Assembly: GCA_010645155.1 (NCBI GenBank)
Contig: JAAGOF010000109.1
Coordinates: forward strand, 1,835,804 to 1,899,803
Source of the DNA: Tigriopus japonicus
Lineage: Eukaryota > Arthropoda > Copepoda > Harpacticoida > Harpacticidae
Direction: 5' to 3'
Length of the DNA stretch: 64,000 nucleotides
Shown here: piece by piece, positions 38,301 through 50,300 of the stretch
Position numbering within the stretch: the stretch's first letter is position 1
How the letters are laid out: the number at the start of each line of letters is the position of its first letter
Notes under the pieces: model-generated
The model's database searches: none
What the model saw: only the letters and a program-made list of their open reading frames with translations
What the model was told of the DNA's origin: nothing
Made by a program: the position numbers and the translations under genes

Positions 38301-41300
38301 GTCGTCAAACGAGACATCCAGAAGAAACTCATCGAAGTCATCCAGGTATTTTTTGTCATTTCAAAAGTTGTTTTTTTAGAGAATGACAGTTTCTTGTTTG
38401 CCCATTTGCAGGCTCGTGGAAGCAATATTGGCAATGGGAACTTGTATGTGGATGGTCCACTTAATCCGATCCCAGGTGTGGTTGATTTGAACGAATGTTC
38501 CGAGCCGAGTATGAACGATTGCCACGAATACGCACGTTGTGTCAACTTATTCGGCTCATTTACGTGCCAATGTCTGCCCGGTTATGGGGATCGTTTCGAG
38601 GACGATGAGGCAAAAATGGGTCGTTATTGCCAGACATGTTCCAAGGACTTTTGTTACGGAAGAGGCGTTTGCAAGATCGAGAACGCCGAGAAATATTGCG
38701 AGTGAGTGGCCATTTCTCGTCCGTTAGAATGGGCAAACGAGAACAGCTTTATTTTTTCTTCAGCCAAAGAAATTTGGTCTCTCATCCTGCGTTTTTCACA
38801 TGTATGAGAGCACATCCACACACACATACATTGCCCTTATCATTATTGTACAGAACTGTAGGTTCGTGATCATTCTTGGTCACGATCGTGTGTGTGTCCG
38901 TCAAAAGCGAATTCTCACCTTTCTTCGGGATAAAAAAGCAATAATCCAATAACAACTTGAGGACTATAGATCAGCTTGGAGGGAATCTCATCACGTGAAA
39001 GGATTTGCTTGGCCTCGAATTATTGCAAAAAAGAGGCCCAAACTTGGCTCAAGCTTCCCTTATATCAACAATCTGATTCATATGAAATTCTACCTTTCAG
39101 GTGCAAGGGCAACTTTTACGGTCGGCAATGCGATATCGACGGCGAGGTGGTAATGGTGGCCATTGGTGCTTCGATTACGGCTGTTTTCATTATCATCCTC
39201 ACCCTCTTTTGTCTGTGTATGTGGAGGTAAGTTCACAGCTTTCAATACCACTAAAAGCCAACGTTAGCGGTAAATTTTTCCCTGAACCACCAATTCTAGC
39301 CGGAAATGGAAGAAAGAACAACAAAAAACAGATCTCATGCATCATTCCCTGGGTCCAAGACCCAATTCCGTTTACGGAGGTGGAAACAATTTGCCGGGAG
39401 GTCCCGGTGGGCCATATGGCAGTACTTATGCTCTGGGAGGAAGTATGGATAAGTCGAGCCTTGGAGGCCCTAATGGAGGTGGTCATTACCCACCCAGACC
39501 CATTGGGGTCACCTTGGTGGAAGATCCCATGCGATGGGCTCAAATGGCTGAGGCTGCGGCCATGTCGCAAAATGTCTATGCGGTAAGAAGCCGATATTTC
39601 TTACTCCCACGCTCATTGATACTGTATCTATTGAAGAAAGTGTTGTACTCGACTGAACCTGATAAGCTAGAGTGGATTGTCCGGATGATGTGAACAAAGC
39701 AATGGGAAAATCACTCGAAGTCGAACCCATGTAATGGTCTGATCGTGTGTAGAAGGATCGACCTTTTCCTCCGTCCCACACATGCCTCCAGCCTTTTTTG
39801 TGGCGGAGCTTTTGTCCCTTGGTTTAGCTTCGATCACGCTAGCTAGCTAGCCACTTCTCTCACTTTTCTTCTCTTTCCCTTCCATTCTCTCCCTCTCTTG
39901 CCAAGATCTTTTCAGATTTATTTGACGTTGAGAGGGCTTTTTCACTCTGGCAGTGCGGGTCTTCCTGTCAGAAAGAATTTTGATTTTCCATCATCTTTTC
40001 AAGATCCACCAATGGCATGCCATTCAATCCCCTCTCTACTCTTAAGCAGAGTACTTGAACATTTTCTTTCGACCCTTCAAAGAGTATGTTTGGGATAGCT
40101 TCACAATAGCTGGAAACGGCGAGATTCGGCCTTTTTCGCTCATCATGAGTTTTACTTGGTTATTTTATTTCGGTAAAGTTGAAGTACTACAGTAGTTAGT
40201 TCTATAAAAGGGCATCGTAACTAGTCTTCTTCAGTTTATCTTTACGCTTCCCCATTTCTTCCCTTTAGCAAGTTCACCCACAGATTCGGCCAGTGCCTTC
40301 TGGAACTCAATTCTCGCCGAGTATGGGACTTTACTCCGAGCCCGTCTACTCCTATCCTCAACCTCAGCACCAACTGCCTCCACCCCCTAATTTTGCCCCG
40401 CCTCCTCTACCTAGAGCAACACTGCAGAGCAACATCTATGGAACATTACCCCGGAGACCGCCCAGACCGATTGAACAAGGCTCTAGACCCTCCATTTTGG
40501 GGAAAGATAAACGAGAAATGCTTTTAAATGCCCGGCGTCTGGGTCACTATGCCACATATCGAAGGAGAAACTCCAATGATTCCTCACGAACTTTGCCAAA
40601 CTTCACGACACCCCAACCTGCGCCTACCCGACAAACTAAAGTCCGTTGGAGTCAGGAGGACTTATTGCTGGAAACGCCTCCAGGGAAGCGCAAACTTCTG
40701 ACGAGTTATGCAAATCGACAGGACTCGGAAGAGGACGAAACCACTTTGGCAGAGGACACTTCAAGCTCGTCGGGAGCCTCGTCAGAGGAAGCCTCTTCCA
40801 TTTTCCAGATGTCAGAAAAGTCCAGATTAGTGAAATCAAACCACGTGGATGCCGTGCCCGCCCCACCTGTTCTTCCACCACGGCGTCCTCCACGTCTAAG
40901 TGATCAAAAGTCAAAACGCCCACCGTCACCTATGCCTTACGAGAACGAAGACGACGAGTTGCCCAGTGTTGCCATCAAAACAAGCTCTTCCAACCCAGCT
41001 CTGCCACCCCGACCGCAAAGACTACCTGAACCTTCCAAACCACCGAGTAAAAGGCCATAAAACACGTGGTCGACTTAGGACGGCCACCTCTGAGGAATGT
41101 AGAGTGCCCAATTCAGATTCCTACACCAATCCTAAGTAATTGAGATCCATTAAATCCAGACGGCTGGGGTAAAACGTAGTGTGAATGTACTCTTGTGGTT
41201 CCTTGGGTATGGCTTTTGCACAATTCATTGGGCTGTTTGTGGCTGTAACTACTTTCTTGAGTGGTTGTGAACGCCCAGACCGTAATTCATTAGAAATAAT

Positions 41301-44300
41301 CTTAGCTATCCTTTTATTCGTCCATTCATCAATGGACAAAAGTTTCCTTCAATGCCTTTTCCTGACTTGACATGGTTGTGGGATGACCCTTGAAGTTCCT
41401 TCGGACGACGTAATTCTAATCTTGTTTAGTTTCTGCACGCCTCTAATTGAATTGTCCTCATGTTATGAAGTGGTGTCTCTCCTCCACCCTGTAACCAACG
41501 TTTAACTTGAACTAACAATCAACCACTGTAGCAAACCACTCTCACCGCTCTAAATTGTTTCCGAGGTAGGCTTTACCGACAGATGTTCCCCTTCATAACA
41601 ACAAAAAGACCCAATTTGACGACAACTTCAGACACAAACGTACCTAGTAGAACAGGCTCCGTGACCTCCTTTCTTTCCCCTCTACCCAAAAGGTTCGTGT
41701 CTTTGCTTGTTGATCCTTTGAAGGTTCAACCGACGTTCCAACGTTCCATGGAAGCAAGTTCCCAAAGGCATCGTTATCAGACGACGGTCAATCATTCTTT
41801 TAACGTCAACGGTTCATTCATCATGAATTGACCAGAAACGCTCCCAGAATAAAAAAAATGGGAGACTTACACCCAATTACCATCCCCAGTGTTTTTAGAT
41901 CGTGACCAAAAAGAGAAAACGATCATCTTGAGCATCGGGGGATCTGTGGATCATGGTCAACTTTCTAGAAGCGGCTTTGACGTACACACTTCCAGTCCCC
42001 CCCAATCCTCTATCCTCACCAACTCGGTCTTTGTCCTCGGTGCGTGTGTTCCATTGTTCCTTTGGAAATGTGATTTTCGAGGCTTCCGATCAAGCTAATG
42101 CCCCCTTTAGCCTCTCGACAGATACCACTATGCCCAAGACTTGTTTATTGATCGACGGGTTTGCCTTCTCCCCTGGTCTTTTAGGGCCGAACTGCATGAC
42201 TGACCAGAATTAAGAACCTTAGAAAACAGACCCTTATACGTACATAGATTGTTGTGTTGATTTGACCATATTAATCCGTCCGGGTGTTTGCATGTCGATT
42301 AATCATATCTGTGTGTGCGTGTGTCCCAATGTAACATCCATTGAATCGAGACTGACTAAGGCTGCTTTTGTTCTATTTCTAGCAACCCGATCCCATGCCT
42401 TTGCCAAGACCTCGAGGTCGAACTGGACCCCTTCCATCTTTGCCGTCTTCAGGTGGGCTTCGAACCCCACTCTTTTCAGCCAGAAGAAACCACGGGACTC
42501 GAACCCCGGTCCCACTTCTGGACAGTGAAAGCGAGGATACCGAGCGACAGTACAAACCATCCAGCTCATCCTCTCGACCAAGAAGCCAAACGTCGTTGAT
42601 GGTAAGTAAACCTGGATTGGGTTGTTGGGAAAGGGGCAAATTTGTAGCAGAACGTTCGAAATGAGCAAAGTAGAAATAGATTAACAGCGAGCTCTCCTTG
42701 TGAGTATTAAATATAAATGCCCAAGAGAGATTCGTCCCCTTTCTTGGACCAAAATTAATGATCTCACCAACGCTCCTCCCGTTCGTTCCATTTCTAAAAA
42801 AAAGAGAAAAGGACAGGATCGCGCGCAAGGCCTGTGGACCTCTTAAAACTTGCTGCTTCTTGCCCACTTTGGTCAGAGACAAAGCTTTCCACCATATCCA
42901 TCATATCATTATACCAGGATAACAAAAACAAGTTCGTGGACTTGTGCAATGCCCACATAACCATCCAAGGACATTTTTATACGTGCGTTGTCCGCCCCAA
43001 AACCAATAATTAGTGGTCGGAATTATATGCAACGTGTAGGATTTTTAGACTGAAATTTTTTTGATGTGGTTTTTATCCAACCAATAAGAAAAACGGGATT
43101 GAAAATGTGAAAGTTTAATAGATTTACAATCTACAATTTACAATTTGCAATTTGTAAAAGGAGCTTTTGTTTCCACCTCATGATGTATCCCTTTAGAGAG
43201 GTCACTGAATTCAATTGCAGATGTGGCCACAAAATTGTAAAATCGTTAATTTGTCGGAAACTATTGAATAATTGCGGCCCCTATTTCTTTACTAAATTTC
43301 CTACCTTTGTTCTCAAAAGCCGCAGTAGAAAAAATAAACTGCATATTATTCCGACCTTTAGTTGTAATGACTGTTTTTTACTTCTAATGGATGGACTGAG
43401 GACAGTGACATGGAATGTTGTATAACGTACTCGAACATGCGGACATGAGATTCGTTTGCCCCTTGTCAGTCTTCTTACGGATAGCAGTGTTGGTGGTTGG
43501 AACCCACTGGCCCTTGGGAAAGATTGGATAATGGAAACGTGATCAAGCGTTAAGGGGTCCCCTTTTGGAACAAGAAAAAGAGGGAAACGAACTATTGGGC
43601 AAGGAAAAAGATGGCAAAATACGTGATTTATGGTGTCGAGGGTCCGTTGTGTCAAGTCTCTCTTTTCCAGCTCATTTTGCACGATGAAACGCTACGTACC
43701 TGAACGGCACACGTGCCAAATGAGTTTCGTTCAAAGTATCCACTTTTTAGCTAAGACTTGGGAAGATTAAGTGTTCCCAAGTTGCCACGGAAGACATTTG
43801 GAACCAACCAAATTGTCCGAGAACCTGCTATTCTCAAGATACATTGAAATAGTTTTCTATTGAATTCTTGATGTTTTACCATTAGACCTTTTGTTTGGGC
43901 CATAGTCAATGAATTTTCTTTAACTTTGAGCAATCAGACTGCAATTTGGAAACGGAACATTCAGAAGATGAAAGATTCATCAATTATGAGGACAGGTTTT
44001 TCTTGTATTTATAGATCTTAAGTCTGGTTCTCCAATTCCGAATAATATTTGTTAAACAGAACGAGATACCATGAATTAGTGTACTTACTACCTTTCTTCT
44101 TTCTTATTTATTTAAGGAAAATCGCGAGATTGAAAATTTGTGTTGGTATTTAATTGATTTCATTAAAGGTTATAAACCCAACTCATTTGAAGACTAACAT
44201 CGAAACTGCCTTGATCCAATCTTGCCAAAGGACAATCCGAATTTGGAACAAAGTGCATCAATAGAAAAATCACTTGAACCAGAAACTGAAGGCAAATGTT

Positions 44301-47300
44301 TGCCTTGCTCCAACTTCTTGGACCAACTCAGAACTTGTCCAAAAAGGGTCCCTTTTCCTTTCTCGATCTTATTACGACATATGTACAAGTACCGCTGATT
44401 GAAGAGAAACTTGTAAGGCACAAGTTTTCGTTCAAGGACATCTTTTCAGTCCCGCCAAAATTCGTGAGCGATCTTTCCAATATAAAGTGCCTCTCCATTC
44501 AAAATCAAACTGAACATTCCTTTGGTCCAGCACATTTTCGTAAAAGAATCGAAACACACATGTAAAAGGAACCCAGGCCAAGGCAAAATTGGGCCTTGAA
44601 ATTGGCTCTTTTCGGAAGACTTCCCTTGACAATGTTTTGGGGCCTGAGGCCTTGAAATAAGCCTGTATCTAAATGGATGACTCTACGTCTTGGAATACGC
44701 AGTCGATTTTTTGACGTTTTCACTAGCCTTTCCTGTGAAAAAGCAGCCTTTAGCTTTTTGGAACCTTCCAATGAAAGAGTTATCCACGGTCCACTTAAAC
44801 GAGTTGAAGCTTGGGATCCTGATGAAATTCAACCTTGATGGGCCCTTGTGTTTATGTCGAGCAAGGGCATCGCTAAGCCTATTTGACACTCTCGGGGTTT
44901 TAATAGAGCAGAGTGTTTGCATACGAAAATGGCCCCGTCAATTTGTTACGCCAAAACCATGGTCCAAAATTTGGAACTCCATGTCAGACAGTCTCATACA
45001 TGTGTATATGAGTCCATTCATGAATTGAACTGAGACGATCTTGACAGCTTCTGATATTGGCAATGTATGATATGTCGGCTTTGAGATTTGACAGGTCGTC
45101 CGTAAAAGACTGAGACTTCATTTCGTACGAAAAAAAATCGTCTGGTTCCAAATAGTTTGAGCAGATCCGTGGATTCTGTCTCGTTGATGAGCATCCTTTG
45201 GGCTGTTGGCGTTTCATCCTCATTTTTTCAGAGTGACAAGATTAGGACTTTAGGGTGGGCTTAGGAAACTTTTGCGACCCACGGGATGGTAAAATGTCGA
45301 ATATTTTAAGGCAAAGGAAAACCTAGTGTTGGTTGAAACTTCTTCATCATGCTCAAAAGTTGATTGTTAGAGAAAGTACTTAAAATTTTGAAGTGACGTC
45401 GTTGAAGCTTTTCCTTTGATTAAAACCGTTAAACTTTTAATGGTCAAGAAAGTAATTAGTGGCAGTATTTTTAGGTTCCGTTCCTTCCTCATTAAATTTT
45501 CAAAAGCTTTTTCTTTTTTTTTGAATATGCACTTCCGACCTGTCCAAGATTGTCCTACAACCGATCACCTTTTTTCTCTGATACAAACTTCTGTTGCGGA
45601 GCTTGTTACCATATTTTTATGTAAATGAATTTTTGCCTCACTTAATCCAAGTGTTAAGCATGAGTGATAACTTTCTTTGCTTAGAAAGATCTCGCAAGCG
45701 AGAATGAGAATGTCAAGGGCGATGATTTTTCATTTTACGTAGAAAACACTCGAGATTTTGAAGAGCGAGTGATGAGGAGGCCTGATATTTTGCCTCGTAC
45801 TTGCCTACTCCCTCCTTTTTTCTGTCTCTCTGGCTGTCTTTCTTTCCTCTCGAGTCCTTGCTCTGTCATCAAGGGTTGAAGATAAATTGGTTTCCCTTGA
45901 AACGGAAATTCTAGCCAACGACTATTTTTCTTACCTCTTGGCGACGTTTCGGTAAAATGACGAGAATGTGCCAATTTTGTCTTGATCTCATTAATTTAGT
46001 TAGGTTTGAGACTTACCAGAAGATGCATGTTTATATCTGGATCAAGGCAGACTGTTAGACCTTGCGTGTACTCTCTGCCTACGCACTGCATTTCCAATAC
46101 GGCTGATGCAAGAAGCACTGAATTTCTGGAGTGGGAGGCTAATGGTGAGAAATATTATATCACGTAAGATTGATTTTTCTGCAAACTAGACCTTGGTTAT
46201 ATTCAGTAGACTACGCATTTCAATTTTCCGCTCAATCCAATGACGGAGTCAAAAGTTATGCCTTCTCAAACTTATTTACTGAAGAGAGCATAGAATGAAC
46301 GAGTTCGCCCTTTTGTGGTAAAGCAATTACCAAAAAGGTCTAGTTCATTCATTCTCACTAGGATTTGCGCTATCTTTGAGAGAGCATAACTTTTGACTCC
46401 GACGTTCGATTAAGTTGAAAATTGAAATACAAGTTGAAGTCAACCAAGACAAAGTCTTAAATTGTAGAAGAACATAATTGCTTTGTTCTTACGAGAAATT
46501 GTGATTCTTTTTGTTAACCTGCAAGTCCAATGAAATTCAGTGGTTCTTGGCTAATGGCATGCGAGAATACTCTTTAAGTGTAGTAGGTGAGTTGTTGAGG
46601 GCGCCAGGAAGCATAGTGGTGGACGGTAAGTGCACTAATTCAAATGGCTCAAATATACTTAAGTATTTTGTAAATAGCCATGCACAAGTAAAGTCTCTGT
46701 ACATAACTTGCCTTGACAGATACAAAACCTATAGTTTTATTTCTTGTGGGCTTAATCAAGGGCTCATAAAATAGAAACTTGTAGACACAACGACCCACAA
46801 TTTCTATCTCCTAAAGTTGAGCGTCACAAATATACAGTATAGGGCCATTCATTGATGGCTTTAGAGCCCATCATTTGGGAGTTCACTGACAGTTTTGCTA
46901 ATCACCAAAAATCACCTGAGGATTTGTGCTGAAGCAAACTGGTTGCAGACGAGTAATCAAAACATCAGAGGGTTCATCCACCCAATCAACTACATATTAT
47001 TCCACTTTGCGCTTTTAGTTCCAATGCGTCGAAATTATTTGCCGTCAAAAACAATGGCCTGAGTGGGAGTCACAAGTGCACAACCCATCCATTTCTCCAT
47101 TTTTTTTGTTCTCAAATTTGCACGAGTTTCATCTCCCAGGAGATGGAACGAGCCTCACGTTGTTTCAGCTCCATTACACACGAAAAACGTAACTTACAAA
47201 GACTCATCATCATCATCAACAACAACAACGGGCTTCGTGTCTTAGGAGCTGATAACACCCCCATTTTTCACTGATGAGGCAAACTTACGACACCCTCTGT

Positions 47301-50300
47301 GTATGCAGCCACTTTATTTTACTTTGTTGGCTAGTGAGCGGTATTTATTTTTAACATTAAAGCATATTTTGTATCCTTCTTTTTTATGCTTTTCAATTAT
47401 GATGCTTGACCAAAGGTTTCATATATCTAATTAGAAGTGTATTCATGCAAATGACATGGAAACGTTTAGTTCTTCATGAGACAGGTGTATCATATTTTGA
47501 TTGGCGGGTTCAGGATGCAACAACTATTTTTAATTAGTTAGGGAATTCAAAAACTTTGACGGATTCATCAGCCGTTTAATCCTATTACTATCCAGGAACC
47601 CCTGAAAGGGGTGGACACGAACTCCGATTTTTGAAAAAATGGTATGAGGCCGAGGCCATATTTTGACACAATGTCATTTATTCCTTATTAACGAGTAAAA
47701 CTGTTGAACATGCATCTTGAAAGCATTCAGGTTAACTTTTTGTGTTAATATTTATTGACTAATTGTTCTTTACCTTGATTTTAGAGGTCCCAGCACTCCT
47801 TTTACTCGTCTCATGAACTTTTGACATTCAGCTCTCCAAAGGATTTTAGTCCTCTTAACAATCAGGAAAATACATAGATGGAATCTTGCTTCACCCAATA
47901 GTCCAACTTTTGTGAAACAATGCTAAATAGAAGTATCTGTGGTGATATCTGGAGGGTTACTCCTCTCCCATCCTCATCAGCACCTCCACGACGCAGGAAC
48001 CATTTCTATAGGAAAATGAAGGAATGAGAAAAGCCTCATTTTGAAACAAGATGGAGTCCAAGTCGGAGATGTTGTTGGCTATAACTATTGAATGGCACTT
48101 TTGACGGTTCTGGATCAGATTAGCCATCTGATCCTGATTGGAATTGGAACAAAGGTAATCACGACGTCCTTGAGACAAAATAAGTGAAAAACAGAAGATT
48201 AAATCCTGGATTGTGGATTTGATTGAAAATGTTTCAAGTCTTGGGGCTCAAGAAGGTCAGGACCACGCAGGACTGGGGCTAAGGGTCCTTCAGGACCAGA
48301 GGATCATGTCTTTTCATTGCAGGGATAGGCTCTACGTGCTTGATAGGGTTTCATTGATCTTCTTAGTTCTTAGATCCCTTTGTCCAGGAACTAACAATCA
48401 AATTGAGTCAAAAAATCCACACAATTCAATCTTGGTGGGAGCATTTCATTCTCAAGACTTTGAGAGGGTCCATGTAATCCAGGTTAGACTGTCAGATCAC
48501 CAATTTGGGCTGACTGAGTCAGAAGGCAAATCAAAATATTGAGCCCATCCATTGCTAGTAGCCACACCTGATATGTTTCGAAGTCATCTTAATTTGTTCT
48601 TCATTTGATCGAATTCTTGACACTGAGGACTTCTTCTTTCTTTGTTCCATGTGGACCTTAATGCGAATGCAGATTCCTCTTGGACAGGAACCAAATTTAC
48701 CACAGAAACTCTCCTCCGGATCAAAACGGGGATTTTTATCACGCTCATCCATTAGACAACTTGAACAACCTAAGAATATCTTACCTGTCCTTGAATTATC
48801 CTGAACTAAAAGACACAACCATTTAATAAAAGAAATTTGAGGATGGACCATCATTTATAGAACAATGCCAATGTGTTACTTAAGTTCAGGATAACACATG
48901 GATGGGTTCAACTGTAAGTTCAAAGATATTAATAAGACGTTCAAATCGGATAATAGATAAGCTCGGAAAACCCCGCTATTTTGTTGTTGATAATTCAAGG
49001 AATGGTAAGATATTCTTAAGTTGTTCAATGGATGAGCATAAAGAAACTCCCCGTTTTGGTCCGTGGGAAAGTTTCTTCTTAATCCTTTTGCGCAAAAGAG
49101 GAATTTGGGCTCAGATTCTGGTCCATATTCGTTCTTTTTGCTGTAGTTAGGTCTATCACTTCCGAAGGTTGTAGCCGGTAACCTAGTCATCATCAGACTT
49201 CATTTGATCACTTTGATCGTCATCTTGTAGAAAAGACACCTTGTGGGGGGGGGTTCATTCGCACTCCATGATGTGGTCATTCATTCATTCACTATTTCAT
49301 TAACTCGTTCTTGGCTGAACTTAATGTCTTCGAAACACCCACATCAGACTGATTTTGGGGCGTGGGGTTGACCTTTACCAAGGCTAGGACTTGGCTGGAC
49401 CCGCTTGAAACACAGAAAACCCCGATTGGCGCACTATCTTTAGGACTCTTGGTCGATTTCCGTTTGATTTTCCACTCCCAACATGGCCGTTTGTACTTCT
49501 TGTTTACTTACGAACTCTCGGCCTCATCCGTGTGAGGTTGCGAGCTAGGAAATTCCGCGAGTTCGTATCCAGTATTTATACTATTATATAGGTTATCCCT
49601 GTACTATCAGACAAGATATTACAATTTCTTTGAGTCAGGGCGATCTACAATGAATTTTAGCTTTTTGAAACATGTTACTCAGGACCTAAAATACACCAGT
49701 TTCTCCTAATAACAAGGAAAACCCAAGTACACTTCAATGAAAGACGTTGATTCAAGTTAGTTCATCCCGACCATCCTGAAAATGACAATGGCTTTGGTTG
49801 AATAATCCACTCTCGACACTTGCTCTAAATCGATCATAAAAGCTGACGTTGCCTCCTCTGAACAATGTCAATTGAAGTACCTGATTCCAGCATGAATCTC
49901 AAAATGGACCAAGCTTTTTGAAAAAAGCCCTCTAATGATGAACATTACTTAAGTCATTACTCCAGTCATTACTTGGGAGCGTAAAAATGAAACAAAAAAT
50001 TCCCAATTTTGAGCATTTTGAACTATATACGTTGCACTTTATACCTTAAGTATTCATGCTTAACACTATGAATTTCATTATTTTGAGCGATTTCTCCAAC
50101 TTTTACTATTTTTCCGAATTTTTTAGAACCATTTTTTTGGATTTTTTTATGGACTAAAGTAAAAACTTCAAATTTCCTTACATTTTAGAAGTATTAATTT
50201 CTCCAAATTCACCTCTCCAAATTTATGGTTGAATTCTTGCTGCTTTCAATTTCCGATGTACAATTGTCGGTGGGAAGAGACTGTATTTTGAAATATTTAT

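Noticed and set aside
38884..38920. Similarity to 29310-29345 (GATCGT...TCCGTC...AAAGCGAATTC)
   Set aside because: Only about 24 bases match, with gaps and no extension, so chance or a very short shared motif cannot be excluded.
41583..41831. Thr/Ser-rich frame (starting near MFPFITTKRPN) as an extra exon of the mucin-like gene
   Set aside because: It follows an AG but has no suitable donor in matching phase. The exon at 41969-42039 joins both neighbours without it.
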